32,411 nucleotides of DNA from assembly GCA_028282505.1 (NCBI GenBank), contig JANQHV010000364.1, positions 1 to 32,411 of the forward strand, given 5' to 3'. The DNA comes from SAR324 cluster bacterium. GTDB taxonomy: Bacteria; SAR324; NAC60-12. This document shows, one piece after another, positions 1 through 7,757 of the stretch. The first letter of the stretch is position 1; every line of letters begins with the position of its first letter. The notes under the pieces were generated by a model. The model was not told the DNA's origin, did not search any database, and was given only the letters and a program-made list of their open reading frames with translations. Both the position numbers and the translations under genes were made by a program.

Positions 1-583
1 GATCTATGCTTGCCGATGAATTTTTACTGGTATCTGGCTGTATTTGTTTCTCGAAACCCTCTGAAAATTTTTCTAAAACCTGCTCTTCCACATTATTTGC
101 AGAGTTTGCAGGAACATGATCCAAAGTGGATTTTAGATCATCAGAAGGAAAATTAGCATTTCCTTGCTGCCCCGATGTGGTGGCTTTCACTTCAGCAGGC
201 TGACTCATGTTGGCTACCTGCTCTGTCAGTTGGGCTGCATTGTCTCCCTGGGGCAGATAATGAGAACTGGCCTGATTCACCGTTGGGTCCACCTGTACAA
301 TTTCAATAGATGATTCATCAGATTCTATCTGCGCTTCTTCTAAAGCAGCAGGAATAACAGCAGGATTGGCTTTCACATCACTGAATGCGATGGGCGATTC
401 TTCTATCATCTGTTCTTCATCTGCCAGGAAGATTCCTTCTTCCTCCGCATTCCCTTCTTCCATGGCAAAAAGGGCATTTTCAAAGGAAAATTCCTGGCCG
501 ATGAGAGCCTCTGAATTTTCTTCCAGTCCCTGAAGTTCTTCTGTTCCCTGTGGGATAACAGGGGTTGATGAACTAATAATCAT
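1..583 (-). CDS. Partial acidic protein, probably FliK-like flagellar hook-length control protein (N-terminal part)
   Basis: The reading frame is open from an ATG at 583 to the left window edge, giving about 194 residues, and the gene continues outside. A GGAG lies 8 bases upstream of the ATG. The product starts MIISSSTPVIPQG and is very rich in Glu, Gln, Ser and Asn, with no membrane segment: a low-complexity, probably disordered N-terminus. No FliK C-terminal core is visible because it lies outside the window. The FliK call rests on position: it is the third gene of a minus-strand run fliJ, motE-like, this gene, 29 bp after the MotE-like stop, and fliK often follows fliJ in flagellar operons. 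The coding call is firm; the FliK name is inference. Confidence 0.6.
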   Translation of the reverse strand, partial: MIISSSTPVIPQGTEELQGLEENSEALIGQEFSFENALFAMEEGNAEEEGIFLADEEQMIEESPIAFSDVKANPAVIPAALEEAQIESDESSIEIVQVDPTVNQASSHYLPQGDNAAQLTEQVANMSQPAEVKATTSGQQGNANFPSDDLKSTLDHVPANSANNVEEQVLEKFSEGFEKQIQPDTSKNSSASID

Positions 584-612
584 TGACATTCTCCATACCT
601 AGAGTTGATCGA

Positions 613-1203
613 TTACTTCTTCCGTGCAATTTCTTCAACCAGCCGAGCTGACTGCTCTGGCTCCATTTGAGCTAAGACTGCAGAAGCCTGCTTCCCTTTG
701 ATCTTGAGCAGGATTTGTACAGCAATTTTCGTGTTTAGTTGAGCAATAGACGCTGCTGCTCTGCCTGGCTCCATTTTGGCATAAAAGTCAACGGCTTTAT
801 TCAGTTGCTCCCGATCCTGCACTTTCTTTCTGTTAATATCTTTTTCGACCTCTTGCTGTAGTTTTTCCAACTGAGCAATTTGGCCTTGCAGGTCTTCTTC
901 CAGTGCCTTCAACTGCCTTTCACGACGATTGAGCGCAACCTCTCTAGCCTTGATTTGCTGTTCCTTCTCGAACAATCGTGTTAAGACTTGCTGTTCACTT
1001 TCTGTAAAAGTGCGCTTCTTCTTTTTCTGATCTTCTTCAGGCGTTGCCTCTCCAGCACATATATCAATGCCATAGTCTTTACAAAAAGACTCAACAAATG
1101 CTGGCAATGGCAAGGCAGCATAAGCAAAGTCAGCAAAAAACATGCCGCACCCTATTATCAACCATGTCTTCTTTTTTAATAAAGTTTTTATTTTCAATAA
1201 CAT
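613..1203 (-). CDS. MotE-like flagellar protein (MgtE-type intracellular domain, coiled coil)
   Basis: A 196-residue protein. Residues 1-29 look like a signal peptide or membrane anchor: a Lys-rich start, then WLIIGCGMFFADFAYA. Residues about 60-135 are charged heptad-like helix (coiled coil), rich in Glu, Lys and Gln. The last 60 residues contain the MgtE-N-like pattern AKMEPGRAAASIAQL and LAQMEPEQSARLVEEI. This layout is that of MotE, a periplasmic chaperone of the flagellar stator protein MotC in rhizobia, and of related proteins encoded next to fliJ in many Proteobacteria. It lies 69 bp downstream of fliJ and 29 bp before the next gene, so it is probably in one operon. A GAGG sits before the ATG. 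The family call is good; the exact role in this organism is inferred. Confidence 0.75.
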   Translation of the reverse strand: MLLKIKTLLKKKTWLIIGCGMFFADFAYAALPLPAFVESFCKDYGIDICAGEATPEEDQKKKKRTFTESEQQVLTRLFEKEQQIKAREVALNRRERQLKALEEDLQGQIAQLEKLQQEVEKDINRKKVQDREQLNKAVDFYAKMEPGRAAASIAQLNTKIAVQILLKIKGKQASAVLAQMEPEQSARLVEEIARKK

Positions 1204-1272
1204 AGGAGGCCTCTAAGTAATATTACATAGATTTTTGAATATAGTCTGGAAACAAAAAGTAGGTAAATTATA

Positions 1273-1716
1273 TCACTTTGATCGTTGTTGTAGAGAAAAA
1301 TTCTGGGCAATTTCATCCATTTCCAATCTTTCTAAACGATCTTGATGCTTACGATAACGCTGTAACTCTTTTTCTTTGAGAATTTCTAAAACCCTCCGAT
1401 TTTGTGTCGCCTTCAACAAACTCTGTTGTGCCCGACCGACCTCCTCATTTTGTTCCTTGAGTTGCTGTTCCAAAACATGAATTTGTTGCTCCATGCGCCG
1501 GCAAAAGTGTTGATGAAATTGTAATTGAGCAATTGTAAATCCCTCATTTTTTAGTTGATTGGTATGAACATGGCTTTGTTGGATTTGTTCTTGGGATTCG
1601 ACAATGCGACTTTTAATTTCTTGAGCAATCTGCAATTGTTCTCCAAATTCTTTTTGCTTTAATTTCTCAATGCGTTCACGAACATCCAACGCAGTTTGCA
1701 TACTGAATCTGGGCAT
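1273..1716 (-). CDS. fliJ: Flagellar export chaperone FliJ
   Basis: A 147-residue, almost wholly helical, Gln/Glu/Lys/Arg-rich protein. It begins MPRFSMQTALDVRERIEKLKQ, the usual FliJ opening (short basic start, then L-x-x-V/R-x-x-x-E). FliJ is a soluble coiled-coil component of the flagellar type III export apparatus; it escorts substrates and bridges the FliI ATPase ring and FlhA. Length matches the family (about 145 residues). The Shine-Dalgarno sequence is weak, but an internal ATG (MQTALD) would remove the conserved first residues, so the upstream start is preferred. It heads the visible run fliJ, motE-like, fliK-like on the minus strand; fliI would be expected upstream but is not here, so the cluster is split or begins here. 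Confidence 0.8.
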   Translation of the reverse strand: MPRFSMQTALDVRERIEKLKQKEFGEQLQIAQEIKSRIVESQEQIQQSHVHTNQLKNEGFTIAQLQFHQHFCRRMEQQIHVLEQQLKEQNEEVGRAQQSLLKATQNRRVLEILKEKELQRYRKHQDRLERLEMDEIAQNFSLQQRSK

Positions 1717-1742
1717 AGGCGATCAAATTCTTATTGTGACAG

Positions 1743-1783
1743 TCTTATTCTTAATCCTAATCTTACTCTTAATCTTTAGAAAT
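1743..1783. repeat. Imperfect short tandem repeat upstream of fliJ
   Basis: Read on the plus strand this is a run of variants of CTTAATC / CTTATTC / CTTACTC. It lies in the gap before fliJ, just upstream of its start. No function can be assigned. It may be simple slippage DNA within the 5' region of the flagellar run. Confidence 0.45.
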
Positions 1784-1891
1784 TCAGAGAGCATGATTAA
1801 GAATTTGTGTATTTTATTGTGAATACTTGTACTAAGATAGCAATTGATATCCAAATTGTATGCCTATCTGATCAAAAAGGGATGGTATTTT

Positions 1892-1924
1892 AGAACGTGT
1901 TTGGAAAAGATGGTTTGTTGCAAA
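1892..1924 (-). repeat. Partial copy of the MITE-like repeat (one end only)
   Basis: The 30 or so bases starting AGAACGTGTTTGGAAAAG match, with two or three differences, one terminus (reverse complement of the right end) of the complete element at 20273-20383. Only this end is present. It lies directly in front of the small gene at 1957. Confidence 0.6.
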
Positions 1925-1956
1925 TTCTCACAGTTACTTTTATGAAGGAGTCTCTC

Positions 1957-2175
1957 ATGCAAACTATAACCGTGGCAGATAGTATTGCGGAAACATTAAA
2001 CCCCCTCTCCCAAGAAGAGAGAAAAAAGAGGGTCTTAAGTGAAAATGGAATTACCATTGCTGATGAAGAAGAGATATTGTCTTCAAAAAATGAACTTGTT
2101 TTTGATACCCCCCTCAAAGCAGATGACTACTTAAAACACCTTGATAAAATAATTGCTGAATTTGATGAAGATTAA
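1957..2175 (+). CDS. Small acidic protein of unknown function (72 aa)
   Basis: I do not recognise this protein. The ATG at 1957 is chosen because AAGGAG lies 6 bases upstream; an in-frame upstream extension would begin inside a MITE-like repeat end and lacks such a site. The product is soluble and acidic, with MQTITVADSIAETLNP at the start, a Lys/Glu-rich middle and DKIIAEFDED at the end; no membrane segment or Cys. Size and composition recall small antitoxins or adaptor proteins, but no toxin-like partner lies downstream. It is isolated between the divergent fliJ run and the convergent caspase-like gene, and a stem-loop with a short T-run follows it. Confidence 0.6.
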   Translation: MQTITVADSIAETLNPLSQEERKKRVLSENGITIADEEEILSSKNELVFDTPLKADDYLKHLDKIIAEFDED

Positions 2176-2216
2176 CTAAAGTAAACGGGAGATAACCGCA
2201 TAGAAAATTTTTTTCG

Positions 2217-2247
2217 ACAGGAGCAAGCCCCTGTAACTCCTGTTTTA
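2217..2247 (+). terminator. Probable intrinsic terminator after the 72-aa gene
   Basis: The perfect 7-bp arms ACAGGAG and CTCCTGT enclose 13 bases and are followed by TTTT. It lies between the 72-aa gene and the convergent caspase-like gene. Confidence 0.5.
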
Positions 2248-2283
2248 AATAACCCAATAACTCAAATAATCAAAAGATCAATG

Positions 2284-3756
2284 TCAGGGACGCACCGCAC
2301 GCACACCTCCGCCGTCGCAGTAGCTCCAGTCATCCTCGCCGACGACGCCACCACCACTGAAGAACACGCCGCGAACGCAACAAGAACCCGTCTCCTCAGA
2401 TGACCAGTACCACCATGCTCCACCAGGAGCAAAAATAGGGTCTAATCTGATATTACTACCGGTATAAGTCTTATTTGATTTTGACTCTTCATAAATTCCT
2501 TGTAATTCTTCCACAGTCGGGAGACGCCAGTCACTATAACCGCCTGGTCTCAGACCAGCAACATATCGCTCGGAAGCATTCCAATTCAGGCATTCTCCCA
2601 AATCCGCATAACTGTCTTTTTTGGTCCACATTAAACCTGTTCGAATGTCTTCGATCACACCATTACCCTTGTCAATATAGCGACCATCGGCTGAACGGGT
2701 TTCATACTGTGGAGCAGTCGTCGATGTTGACGTTGTCGTCATTATCGTTGTTGTGCTTGTTTGTTGCTGGCGTTCCAATTGCATTAATTTGAGTCGAGCC
2801 GTTGGGAGGTAGGGACTGTTGGGATACTCGCTCATAAAAAATTCAAAATCCTCTTTTACCTGGGAATTTTCGATCTGCTCCCACATCACCAAATCGGGAG
2901 GGGGTCTTATGCTTCCTGATGTGGAAGGAGGAATCATTGTTGTTGGGATAATACTCTGAGTGGGGGTAAAATAAAACTTGCCTAGCAATAAATCCTCCAC
3001 TGCAGGCAGTTGTTCTCCCACGGTTTCCTCATAAACCGCCTGGCGTACATGGATGAACATCTCATTGATCGTGATCCCTGGCTCGTTAATGAAGTGTAGC
3101 AGATGCTTGGTAAAGACTCCATTATTCCCGTCGCCATCCTCAGCAGCTTGTCCAGGGGCAGCCGCATAAGCGATCAGTGTTCCTCGGGGAGGCTCTTTGA
3201 TGCGAGCCAGTCCTCTGGAACTCATACCACGGGATTTCTTAAACCAAGAACGGGTCTTAAACGGATTCTCACGGCAGGCGTCTAATATGACAATATTCGT
3301 CCCACTGTCCTCTGAGTACGCAAACTCGCCTAAAACATCTTCCTGAACCGATACGGCCTTGCGTTTAAAATCTCCTTCTTTCCTGATCCCATCATTGAGG
3401 GGAATGAGATAATTGGTTCCTTTAAACTCAACGGCATGGCCCGCATAATAGAAAAGGCCAATTGTGTTTTTTGTTAATTTTGTGGAGAAACGTTCAATAG
3501 CATTTGTCATGGCGTCCAATTCAGCGTTTAGCACCAAGTCGACTTCAAAGCCTTTGGTCTTTAAAATTTCCTCCATAGCCCGGGCGTCATTTTTGGGATT
3601 TCTCAATCTTAAAGTGCCTTCATACTCAGCATTTCCAATCACTAAAGCAACACGGTTTTGTCCATATTGATTTTTAAAGCTATGTCCCTCATCAGTTTGC
3701 GCCCATGCGATTCCAAAGCTGAAAATAAGCATAAAAACGAGCAAAATTTGTTTCAT
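2284..3756 (-). CDS. Secreted caspase-like (C14) protein with C-terminal DUF1566/C-type-lectin-like domain
   Basis: A 490-residue protein. The ATG at 3756 gives a clear signal peptide (MKQILLVFMLIFSFGIAWAQ) and has AAGGG 6 bases upstream; an in-frame extension to 3837 would bury that signal. Residues 35-265 form a caspase-like p20 domain: RVALVIGNAEY, then YYAGHA (candidate catalytic His107) and VILDACRENP (candidate Cys161). Residues 331-349 are a Thr-rich linker. Residues 355-490 form a DUF1566-like domain (GLMWTKKD, WRLPTVEEL, WYWSSE, ending VRAVRP). The last ~35 codons are GC-rich, poor in A on the coding strand and mostly NNC/NNT, unlike the rest of the gene. This suggests a variable region edited by a diversity-generating retroelement. 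The probable role is a periplasmic protease or sensor whose lectin-like tail binds ligands; that role is inferred. Confidence 0.85.
   Translation of the reverse strand: MKQILLVFMLIFSFGIAWAQTDEGHSFKNQYGQNRVALVIGNAEYEGTLRLRNPKNDARAMEEILKTKGFEVDLVLNAELDAMTNAIERFSTKLTKNTIGLFYYAGHAVEFKGTNYLIPLNDGIRKEGDFKRKAVSVQEDVLGEFAYSEDSGTNIVILDACRENPFKTRSWFKKSRGMSSRGLARIKEPPRGTLIAYAAAPGQAAEDGDGNNGVFTKHLLHFINEPGITINEMFIHVRQAVYEETVGEQLPAVEDLLLGKFYFTPTQSIIPTTMIPPSTSGSIRPPPDLVMWEQIENSQVKEDFEFFMSEYPNSPYLPTARLKLMQLERQQQTSTTTIMTTTSTSTTAPQYETRSADGRYIDKGNGVIEDIRTGLMWTKKDSYADLGECLNWNASERYVAGLRPGGYSDWRLPTVEELQGIYEESKSNKTYTGSNIRLDPIFAPGGAWWYWSSEETGSCCVRGVFFSGGGVVGEDDWSYCDGGGVRAVRP
2305..2391 (-). other. Candidate DGR variable region in the lectin-like C-terminus
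   Basis: These are codons 456-484 of the caspase-like gene. At the positions that usually vary in this fold the codons are GGC, TTC, AGT, GGT, GGC, GTC, GGC, GAT, GAC, AGC, TAC, TGC, GAC, GGC. All of them can arise from AAC or AAT by changing only adenines. Fixed positions (V, F, G, V, then VRAVR) are preserved between them. No template repeat or reverse transcriptase is in the window. Confidence 0.45.
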
Positions 3757-3912
3757 AGAAGCCCTTTCAGTAGTGTCATGATCAAGAAGGAGGGGAAATC
3801 GTTTCTGCATAACTGGCCGAAAATATAACCTACCCATGAAACATTAGTAAAACCATACTTGGGAAAAGTAAAATCAAAAGTACCTATATCTTAATTTTAA
3901 GGCGTATTTAAT

Positions 3913-5031
3913 TTATACCGACTCAAAAACATTCAATGTTTTTTCCAAAAATAATGCCTGGGAAAAGCGATCTTGAGCCTTTTGGTGAGCATTTTCACTG
4001 AGCTGGTGCAATAATTCTGGATTACTCAGTATTTTTTCAAGTGCCACAGCCAGAGAATCGGAATCTTGATTTTTGGTCAGCATTCCATTGATATTGGAAT
4101 GGATAATTTCTGGTAAGCATCCGGTAGGAAAGGCAACAACAGGAGTTCCCACAGAAAGAAATTCGACAGCAACCCGGCAGATGACTTCAGAATCGATAGA
4201 GCTGACCACACCCACATCCACAAATTTCATGATTGCTTGAATGTCCTGGCGGGGTCCTATAAAACGCACCTGCTGCTCAATTTGCATGTTTCTGCACTGC
4301 TCTTGAAGGGCCCGTAATTCAGGTCGCTGTGGATCTGGATGCTTGTATAGGATGAGCAGTACTGTCTTGGGGCAATTTTCTAAAAGTTTCCGAAATCCCG
4401 CTAAGAGCAAGTCATGTCCTTTAACCGGGCTGATTCTGCCTACGATTGCCATAGTTTTGCATTCAGGGGGAATTTGAAATTCTTGATAATACTGGTGAGG
4501 TTGAAAAGAAACAGGGAGAAGAGCATCGGTTGGATAATAAATCACATGGGTTTTATGGTGAGGCAACAGGATTACCCGTGAAACCCGCTCCAATACAATC
4601 TGTCCAGCAAAAATATGAGCATCCACCCAGTCACAATAAATTTTGCGGTTGAACCAGTTGTTCCGCACAGTACGTGTCGTTCCACGAGTACGTATCAGTT
4701 TGAAGGTTTTGAGGGAAAACTTCAACAGAATGTAAATGAAGAACCCTTCGGAACGATGAGGATTGACAATCTGAACACCATGCTCTCGCAAGAATTTTTT
4801 CAGACGTTGATACGATTGATACAAACGGAGGGGGTTGTATGTATTGAGATCGACATCGGTAATCAGCGTCAACCCACGTTGTTGTAAATGTTTGGCATTC
4901 AACGTATTTGGTCGAGTCAGCACAAAAACCCGATGCCCTGCCTTTTGAAGCAATTCTGCAGTAATGGCGGCATAGGCCGCTTCTGCATTCCACCAATGCA
5001 CATTGCTTCCAATTAAAATCGTTAAGGACAT
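3913..5031 (-). CDS. Glycosyltransferase, GT-B fold, GT4-like
   Basis: A 372-residue protein that would move a sugar from a nucleotide-sugar donor to a surface-glycan or lipid acceptor on the inner face of the membrane. The N-terminal half starts MSLTILIGSNVHWWNAEAAY and carries the typical acceptor-side 'LLQKAGHRVFVLTRP' pattern. The C-terminal half has VGRISPVKGHDLLL (linker and donor-binding start), a region matching R-F-I-G-P, and the EX7E donor motif as EVICRVAVE followed by FLSVGTPVVAF. Length is normal for the family. There is no clear Shine-Dalgarno sequence before the ATG, which lies 41 bp after the upstream unknown gene on the same strand, so the two may be cotranscribed. The substrate cannot be told. 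Confidence 0.82.
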   Translation of the reverse strand: MSLTILIGSNVHWWNAEAAYAAITAELLQKAGHRVFVLTRPNTLNAKHLQQRGLTLITDVDLNTYNPLRLYQSYQRLKKFLREHGVQIVNPHRSEGFFIYILLKFSLKTFKLIRTRGTTRTVRNNWFNRKIYCDWVDAHIFAGQIVLERVSRVILLPHHKTHVIYYPTDALLPVSFQPHQYYQEFQIPPECKTMAIVGRISPVKGHDLLLAGFRKLLENCPKTVLLILYKHPDPQRPELRALQEQCRNMQIEQQVRFIGPRQDIQAIMKFVDVGVVSSIDSEVICRVAVEFLSVGTPVVAFPTGCLPEIIHSNINGMLTKNQDSDSLAVALEKILSNPELLHQLSENAHQKAQDRFSQALFLEKTLNVFESV

Positions 5032-5072
5032 TCACAACAGGAAGGAAAAATGGAGAGAACCCCTATGGAAGA

Positions 5073-6206
5073 TTACATTCTAAAATGTTTTTTAAAATCT
5101 TGTGAAAACTCAAACTCTATTTTTTCTGCCAAGGCAAGCAAAAACGGTTTGATGGTGTCTTTCAACACATCAATATACATCCCTACGGAAGGAAAGTTAG
5201 TGTTGTTCAACTCACGAAAATTCTTATCTTTTCCCTGTACAATAGCTTTGATATGAGGGGAAACAATCAAAGAACTGTCTTCTCCCTTTTCTGCTTTTAA
5301 AAATGCCTCATTGGAAAATCCAATCAAATAGAGATAAGGCTCACTGCGAAATCGAAAAACTAAAAATTGCTTATCCAGCATAAAAGTAAAGCGTGTCAAA
5401 ACCGCCTGGGTGAAGGTGACAAACTCATCAATCAGCGGATTATTGAGCCAAAATGTCATTTCATGCCCATTGACCATATCATGATCTTTTAAGTTATAAT
5501 CTTTCATTTTGTCTGAATCAGGATAGATCACCAGATTGCCTTCATTGAGCCGTTGTTTCATCACAATTTTCATGTGTTTCATTGCATCTTGAAGTTCCGC
5601 CTGGGTCAATGCCTCAATCGGCTTGCCCAATTCTTTTTGAAAAGGCTTCAACCATTCTTTTAAATATTCCTCTTTGACTGCTTGATAAACTTTAAATCCT
5701 CCCAATTTCATCACTTCTCGAATGGCCGCATCTAATGCCTGTCCAGAGACATTTTGATCCAGTCCTTTCAATTCATTGATAAAGCTTCCCAATTCTGGAC
5801 TTTGTTTCCACTGCATGAGGGCCAGTGTATTTTGAACAGTCTGATTGAGACGTTTGATCGTCCTTTCTTTAAAAACATCGGCATCCTGAATCTGCTCTGT
5901 TTTTGCCTTGGCAAAACCGGCAATATTCATTTTCTTACCATCTGGACCCTTGATGGTTGTCATGTCACGAATGCCTTTGATAATTTCTTCTTCAGATAAA
6001 TGGGAAATCAACAAGGCATTTGCCTTAATCTTCACCTCATTCAAACCCTTAACAATTTCTTCATTGCCTTGATAAGCATCCAACATTCCTTCCAGACCTG
6101 TCATGTATGTCTCAATCTCAGTAGCCGCTTCTGGGTTGAATTTAATCGTAATCCCTTTTTTCTCTCTGTCTTCATACAGGGTTTGAATGACGCCAAACTG
6201 TTGCAT
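5073..6206 (-). CDS. Conserved-looking soluble protein of unknown function (377 aa)
   Basis: I do not recognise this family. The start at 6206 is backed by AGGAG 5 bases upstream. The protein has no signal peptide or membrane segment. It is helical and charged in the first 230 residues (EIETYMTGLEGMLDAYQG, a stretch with TTIKGPDGKKMNIAGF) and more beta-like toward the end (FLVFRFRSEPYLYLIGFS). It is the same strand as the glycosyltransferase 41 bp downstream and lies 145 bp after asnS. A structural or cytoplasmic role is possible, but nothing in the sequence assigns one. Confidence 0.7.
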   Translation of the reverse strand: MQQFGVIQTLYEDREKKGITIKFNPEAATEIETYMTGLEGMLDAYQGNEEIVKGLNEVKIKANALLISHLSEEEIIKGIRDMTTIKGPDGKKMNIAGFAKAKTEQIQDADVFKERTIKRLNQTVQNTLALMQWKQSPELGSFINELKGLDQNVSGQALDAAIREVMKLGGFKVYQAVKEEYLKEWLKPFQKELGKPIEALTQAELQDAMKHMKIVMKQRLNEGNLVIYPDSDKMKDYNLKDHDMVNGHEMTFWLNNPLIDEFVTFTQAVLTRFTFMLDKQFLVFRFRSEPYLYLIGFSNEAFLKAEKGEDSSLIVSPHIKAIVQGKDKNFRELNNTNFPSVGMYIDVLKDTIKPFLLALAEKIEFEFSQDFKKHFRM

Positions 6207-6265
6207 AGGACTCCTATTATTGAAACAATAACGAACGTGGTTTTACTGGAAAGTGTGTGCTAAAC

Positions 6266-6285
6266 ACTCAGAACGATTTCTGAGT
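6266..6285 (-). terminator. Stem-loop after asnS
   Basis: A perfect 8-bp stem (ACTCAGAA / TTCTGAGT) with a 4-base loop, 67-86 bases past the asnS stop. No clear T-run follows on the minus strand, so it may be a weak terminator or a processing hairpin before the 377-residue gene. Confidence 0.35.
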
Positions 6286-6351
6286 CATGAAAAAATTATC
6301 AAAAGCACAGCTAATTTGTATTATTTACCTATATCACAGATTTTTAAAAAA

Positions 6352-7740
6352 TTAAAATGCCGCATTGTTTGGAACACGAGGTAAGGGTATCACATCTCGA
6401 ATATTTCCCATTCCTGTCACAAATTGGACCAATCTTTCAAATCCCAATCCAAAGCCCGAATGGGGTACGGTACCAAAACGCCGCAAATCAAGATACCACC
6501 AATAATCCTTTTCTTGAAGTCCTAATTCATTCAGGCGATTTTTTAAGTTCTCGTAACGCTCTTCCCGTTGCGAGCCTCCCACGACTTCTCCTAACTTGGG
6601 AAATAAAATATCCATGGCGGCGACTGTTTTTCCATCATCATTTTGACGCATATAAAATGCTTTAATGTCTTTTGGATAGTCAATAACTACCACAGGACAT
6701 TGACAATGTTGCTCTGTCAGGAAGCGTTCATGTTCTGATTGTAAATCTTCTCCCCATTTCACTGGAAATTCAAAGGAACATCCTGAGTTTTTAAGGATTT
6801 CAATCGCTTCTGTATAAGTAATGGTCGTAAAAGAAGAATTGACAATCCCTTCCAGGGTAGCCAGGAGTTCTTTATTATAAAACTTTTGCAAGAATGCCAA
6901 ATCACTATGATGGTGCTCCAAGCAGTCGCGAATCAAATATTTGAGAAACGCTTCTGCTAACTCGGCATTGCCTTGTAAGTCGCAAAAAGCCATTTCTGGT
7001 TCAATCATCCAAAATTCAGCAAGATGTCGGGAGGTATTCGAGTTTTCAGCACGAAAAGTGGGACCAAATGTGTAAATATCACTAAAAGCTGTTGCAAAAA
7101 TTTCTGCCTCCAACTGCCCGGATACGGTCAGGTAAACTGGTTGACCAAAAAAATCCCTGGAAAAATCAATAGTGCCGTTCTCATGTTTTGGGGGATGGTT
7201 GATGTCGAAAGAAGTGACTCGGAACATTTCTCCCACTCCTTCGGCATCACTGGCTGTGATGATTGGCGTTTGGACGTAGATGAAATCGTGTTCCTGAAAA
7301 AAACGATGTACGGCATCAGCTAAACGATTGCGGATGCGAAACACACAACCCAACGTATTGGTGCGGGGACGCAGGTGAGCGATTTCCCGCAAAAACTCCA
7401 ACGTATGCCCTTTTTTCTGTAATGGATAACTATCTCCAGGTGCATTGCCATAAATCTTGATTTGCTGAGCCTGAATTTCATAATCTTGCCCTTTCCCTGG
7501 AGATTCAACCAATTTCCCGTGCACTTCAATGGCAGCTCCTGTGTTCAGATGGGCAATATCTTCATAGTTTTCCAATTCTGCATCAACAATAATTTGAATA
7601 CCAACCTGATTGGAGCCATCATTCAAATTAATGAATGCAAACTTTTTAGAACCACGTTTGGTTCTCACCCAACCTTTCACACAAACTTGTTGATCACACA
7701 ATTCTTTGGTTAACCTGGCAATTTTAGTTCGTTTGAGCAT
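6352..7740 (-). CDS. asnS: Asparaginyl-tRNA synthetase
   Basis: A 462-residue class II synthetase that joins Asn to tRNA-Asn with ATP in the cytosol. The N-terminal OB-fold anticodon-binding domain (about residues 1-115) starts with VKGWVRTKRGSKKFAFINLNDG. Class II motif 2 is seen as FGPTFRAENSNTSRHLAEFWMIEPE, and motif 3 as GFGLGFERLVQFVTG followed by NIRDVIPLPRVPNNAAF, the typical AsnRS end rather than AspRS. Length matches bacterial AsnRS (about 465). AAGGAAACG lies directly before the ATG. It sits 17 bp downstream of the 441-residue membrane protein and after thrS, so the three look like one operon. Together with gatA across the divergent promoter this suggests direct Asn-tRNA charging, with GatCAB serving mainly Gln-tRNA; that last point is inference. 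Confidence 0.96.
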   Translation of the reverse strand: MLKRTKIARLTKELCDQQVCVKGWVRTKRGSKKFAFINLNDGSNQVGIQIIVDAELENYEDIAHLNTGAAIEVHGKLVESPGKGQDYEIQAQQIKIYGNAPGDSYPLQKKGHTLEFLREIAHLRPRTNTLGCVFRIRNRLADAVHRFFQEHDFIYVQTPIITASDAEGVGEMFRVTSFDINHPPKHENGTIDFSRDFFGQPVYLTVSGQLEAEIFATAFSDIYTFGPTFRAENSNTSRHLAEFWMIEPEMAFCDLQGNAELAEAFLKYLIRDCLEHHHSDLAFLQKFYNKELLATLEGIVNSSFTTITYTEAIEILKNSGCSFEFPVKWGEDLQSEHERFLTEQHCQCPVVVIDYPKDIKAFYMRQNDDGKTVAAMDILFPKLGEVVGGSQREERYENLKNRLNELGLQEKDYWWYLDLRRFGTVPHSGFGLGFERLVQFVTGMGNIRDVIPLPRVPNNAAF

Positions 7741-7757
7741 CGTTTCCTTATTTTGTT

